Shown: piece after piece, positions 12,710-13,739 of the stretch | Numbering within the stretch: position 1 is the stretch's first letter | Layout of the letters: each line of letters starts with the position of its first letter | Translations under genes and position numbers: made by a program | Notes under the pieces: model-generated | Databases searched by the model: none | What the model was told of the DNA's origin: nothing | Seen by the model: the letters and a program-made list of their open reading frames with translations, nothing else | Assembly (NCBI GenBank): GCA_012961925.1 | Contig: DTYK01000243.1 | Location: forward strand, 1 to 13,739 | Length of the DNA: 13,739 nucleotides | Direction of reading: 5' to 3' | DNA from: Candidatus Latescibacterota bacterium | GTDB lineage: Bacteria; Latescibacterota; MVCY01; DTYK01

Positions 12710-13548
12710 CTTTATTCCTGTTTTTCTTCTTTTGTGGAGACTTAGCCTTTCTTGGCGGATGTGCTAAATCTCCTCCTCGCAAGCCGATGGAGGAGGCCTT
12801 TAACAGGACCTTCAATCTTGTCACAAAAAGCAGTACTGCCGGGGGTATCTATGTGGAAGTGACTTTCAGAACCTTCGCCTTCGACATCGCCTGGCTTTAC
12901 TATGAGGCTGAAAGGTCGGGTTGGGATCAGACACAGCTTGAGGACCAGATAAGGGGAGTCATCAACTACTTTGCCACCTCTGAGTATCCGGGCGAGAGGG
13001 AGTTAGGGTTGAGGAACCTTTATCAGATATACACTACCCTGTACCCATCCTTCGATGTGGACGATCCTGCCCAGAGGTTTGGGTTTGAAACCTTTAGAAA
13101 CAACTACTTGACCCGAGTACTTAACCGGATCTATCAGGGGGATATCCTCAGGGACTATTACTCTGACAAATGGGGCTATGCCAAGTACGACAGACTTGAT
13201 TTCTCAATATATATGGAGAACAGAGGGGTTGAGCCGTTGCCAATAGCCGATATTGGGGCAAGGACCTTCCTTGTGGATGAAGGGGGGGTGAGGCATGCCC
13301 CAAGGGGCCTGTTTGGGCCATATCCCCATAAGTTCGACCGACCGAGGGGAGAGGTACTGGAACACGCTGACAGGTACAGGGTCTTTTTCGTTAACCGCAC
13401 CCTTGAGGGTGATCCCATTGTCACTACAGAAACGAGACTTGTGAAATTGGTCATCTATGGTCTCGGAGGGGTACCAAGGAGGGAGTTCAAGTGGAACTTG
13501 CCCTTCCATTATCCGACAATCCCTCGAAGGCTAAGGGAACGCTTTTAA
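12679..13548 (+). CDS. Lipoprotein of unknown function coupled to antiporter 2
   Basis: I do not recognise this 289-aa protein. A hydrophobic, Phe-rich signal peptide ends in the lipobox FLGGC (C28), so it should be a lipid-anchored envelope protein. Residue 29 is Ala, not Asp, which favours outer-membrane sorting by the E. coli rule. The middle (about 45-130) is helical and rich in Tyr/Trp/Phe; the last third (about 195-289) looks beta-rich, with a closing PFHYPTIPRR segment. No catalytic motif is evident. The ATG at 12679 overlaps the antiporter stop as ATGA, a sign of translational coupling. The first 30 or so bases resemble the repeat at 265-300, so its signal peptide may have been partly built from repeat sequence. 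It is the last gene of the apparent operon. Confidence 0.8.
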   Translation: MKLGTSSYFLSLFLFFFFCGDLAFLGGCAKSPPRKPMEEAFNRTFNLVTKSSTAGGIYVEVTFRTFAFDIAWLYYEAERSGWDQTQLEDQIRGVINYFATSEYPGERELGLRNLYQIYTTLYPSFDVDDPAQRFGFETFRNNYLTRVLNRIYQGDILRDYYSDKWGYAKYDRLDFSIYMENRGVEPLPIADIGARTFLVDEGGVRHAPRGLFGPYPHKFDRPRGEVLEHADRYRVFFVNRTLEGDPIVTTETRLVKLVIYGLGGVPRREFKWNLPFHYPTIPRRLRERF

Positions 13549-13555
13549 GCCATAG

Positions 13556-13593
13556 CGAAGTCTTCAGCCTCAAACCGACGAGGCTTCGTCTTC
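13556..13593 (+). terminator. Hairpin just after the last gene (possible terminator)
   Basis: AGCCTC (13566-13571) pairs perfectly with GAGGCT (13580-13585) around an 8-base loop, and GAAG/CTTC arms outside could lengthen it. It begins 8 bases after the lipoprotein stop. There is no strong T-run directly after it, so it may instead be a 3'-end stabilising structure. Confidence 0.35.
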
Positions 13594-13652
13594 AAAACAG
13601 TTCTTATCTGCTTTTCCTTTGCCTGTCCAAAGCAAGTTTTCTTTACAAGAAA

Positions 13653-13739
13653 GCTTGAGCAAAGAAATACTCCCCGAGCCCCACAAACTCTGCTGGGGAC
13701 GGGAGGTGGGCGTTTTCGCTCAAGCCTTTTACGAAAAGG
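13653..13739. repeat. Nested inverted-repeat structure at the window end
   Basis: GCTTGAGC (13653-13660) is answered by GCTCAAGC (13718-13725). Inside lie CTCCC/GGGAG (13670-13674 with 13701-13705) and CCCC/GGGG (13679-13682 with 13695-13698). Immediately after comes a perfect hairpin, CCTTTT-ACG-AAAAGG (13725-13739). The element probably continues past the window, so its full nature (intergenic repeat, terminator or structured RNA) is open. Confidence 0.5.

Overview
The window reads as chromosomal DNA from a Gram-negative bacterium. The evidence is lipoprotein signal peptides ending in a Cys lipobox, an RlpA-type envelope protein, a TPR envelope-type protein, and a heterodimeric (class 1B) dihydroorotate dehydrogenase that is not the quinone-linked kind. 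Base composition is moderate, GTG and TTG starts occur, and genes are tightly packed. The overall flavour is Desulfobacterota-like (former Deltaproteobacteria) or a related environmental lineage, but that placement is an impression from gene content, not a demonstrated result. No rRNA, tRNA, CRISPR array, transposase or phage gene was seen.

Region 1 (about 1-3620, + strand) is a housekeeping cluster. It holds the tail of a TPR protein, pyrK and pyrD (abutting, pyrimidine synthesis), a short RlpA-family lipoprotein, and dprA (DNA uptake and recombination). Region 2 (3621-5018) holds obg on the - strand, convergent with dprA and divergent from the next gene, with a good sigma70-type promoter. 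Region 3 (5019-6080) is pncA (nicotinamidase) followed by a 477-base gene-free stretch full of structured repeats. Two kinds stand out there: one copy of a 91-bp hairpin repeat whose other copy sits at the 3' end of obg, and an imperfect inverted repeat built from 9-bp units.

Region 4 (6081-13548, + strand) is a probable long operon. The order is trpS, a fused dual ABC ATPase of the ECF/CbiO type, a tandem-CBS protein, a CPA2-type cation:proton antiporter, a lone PTS EIIA domain (type 2, EIIA-Ntr-like), a divergent PII-like protein, a second CPA2 antiporter paralogous to the first, and a lipoprotein of unknown function. Most spacings are between an 8-bp overlap and about 27 bp. The exception is a 203-bp gap before the PII-like gene.

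The most interesting content is that second half. Two related antiporters, both with an Asp-Asp pair at residues 154-155, are interleaved with three small proteins from three sensory families: CBS (adenine nucleotides), EIIA (phosphoryl relay) and PII (ATP/ADP/metabolites). This looks like a cation-homeostasis module gated by energy and metabolic state. The upstream dual ATPase has one apparently degenerate ATP site and no membrane (EcfT) or substrate-binding (EcfS) partner in view. The closing lipoprotein is translationally coupled to the second antiporter. These functional links are inferred from families and gene order only.
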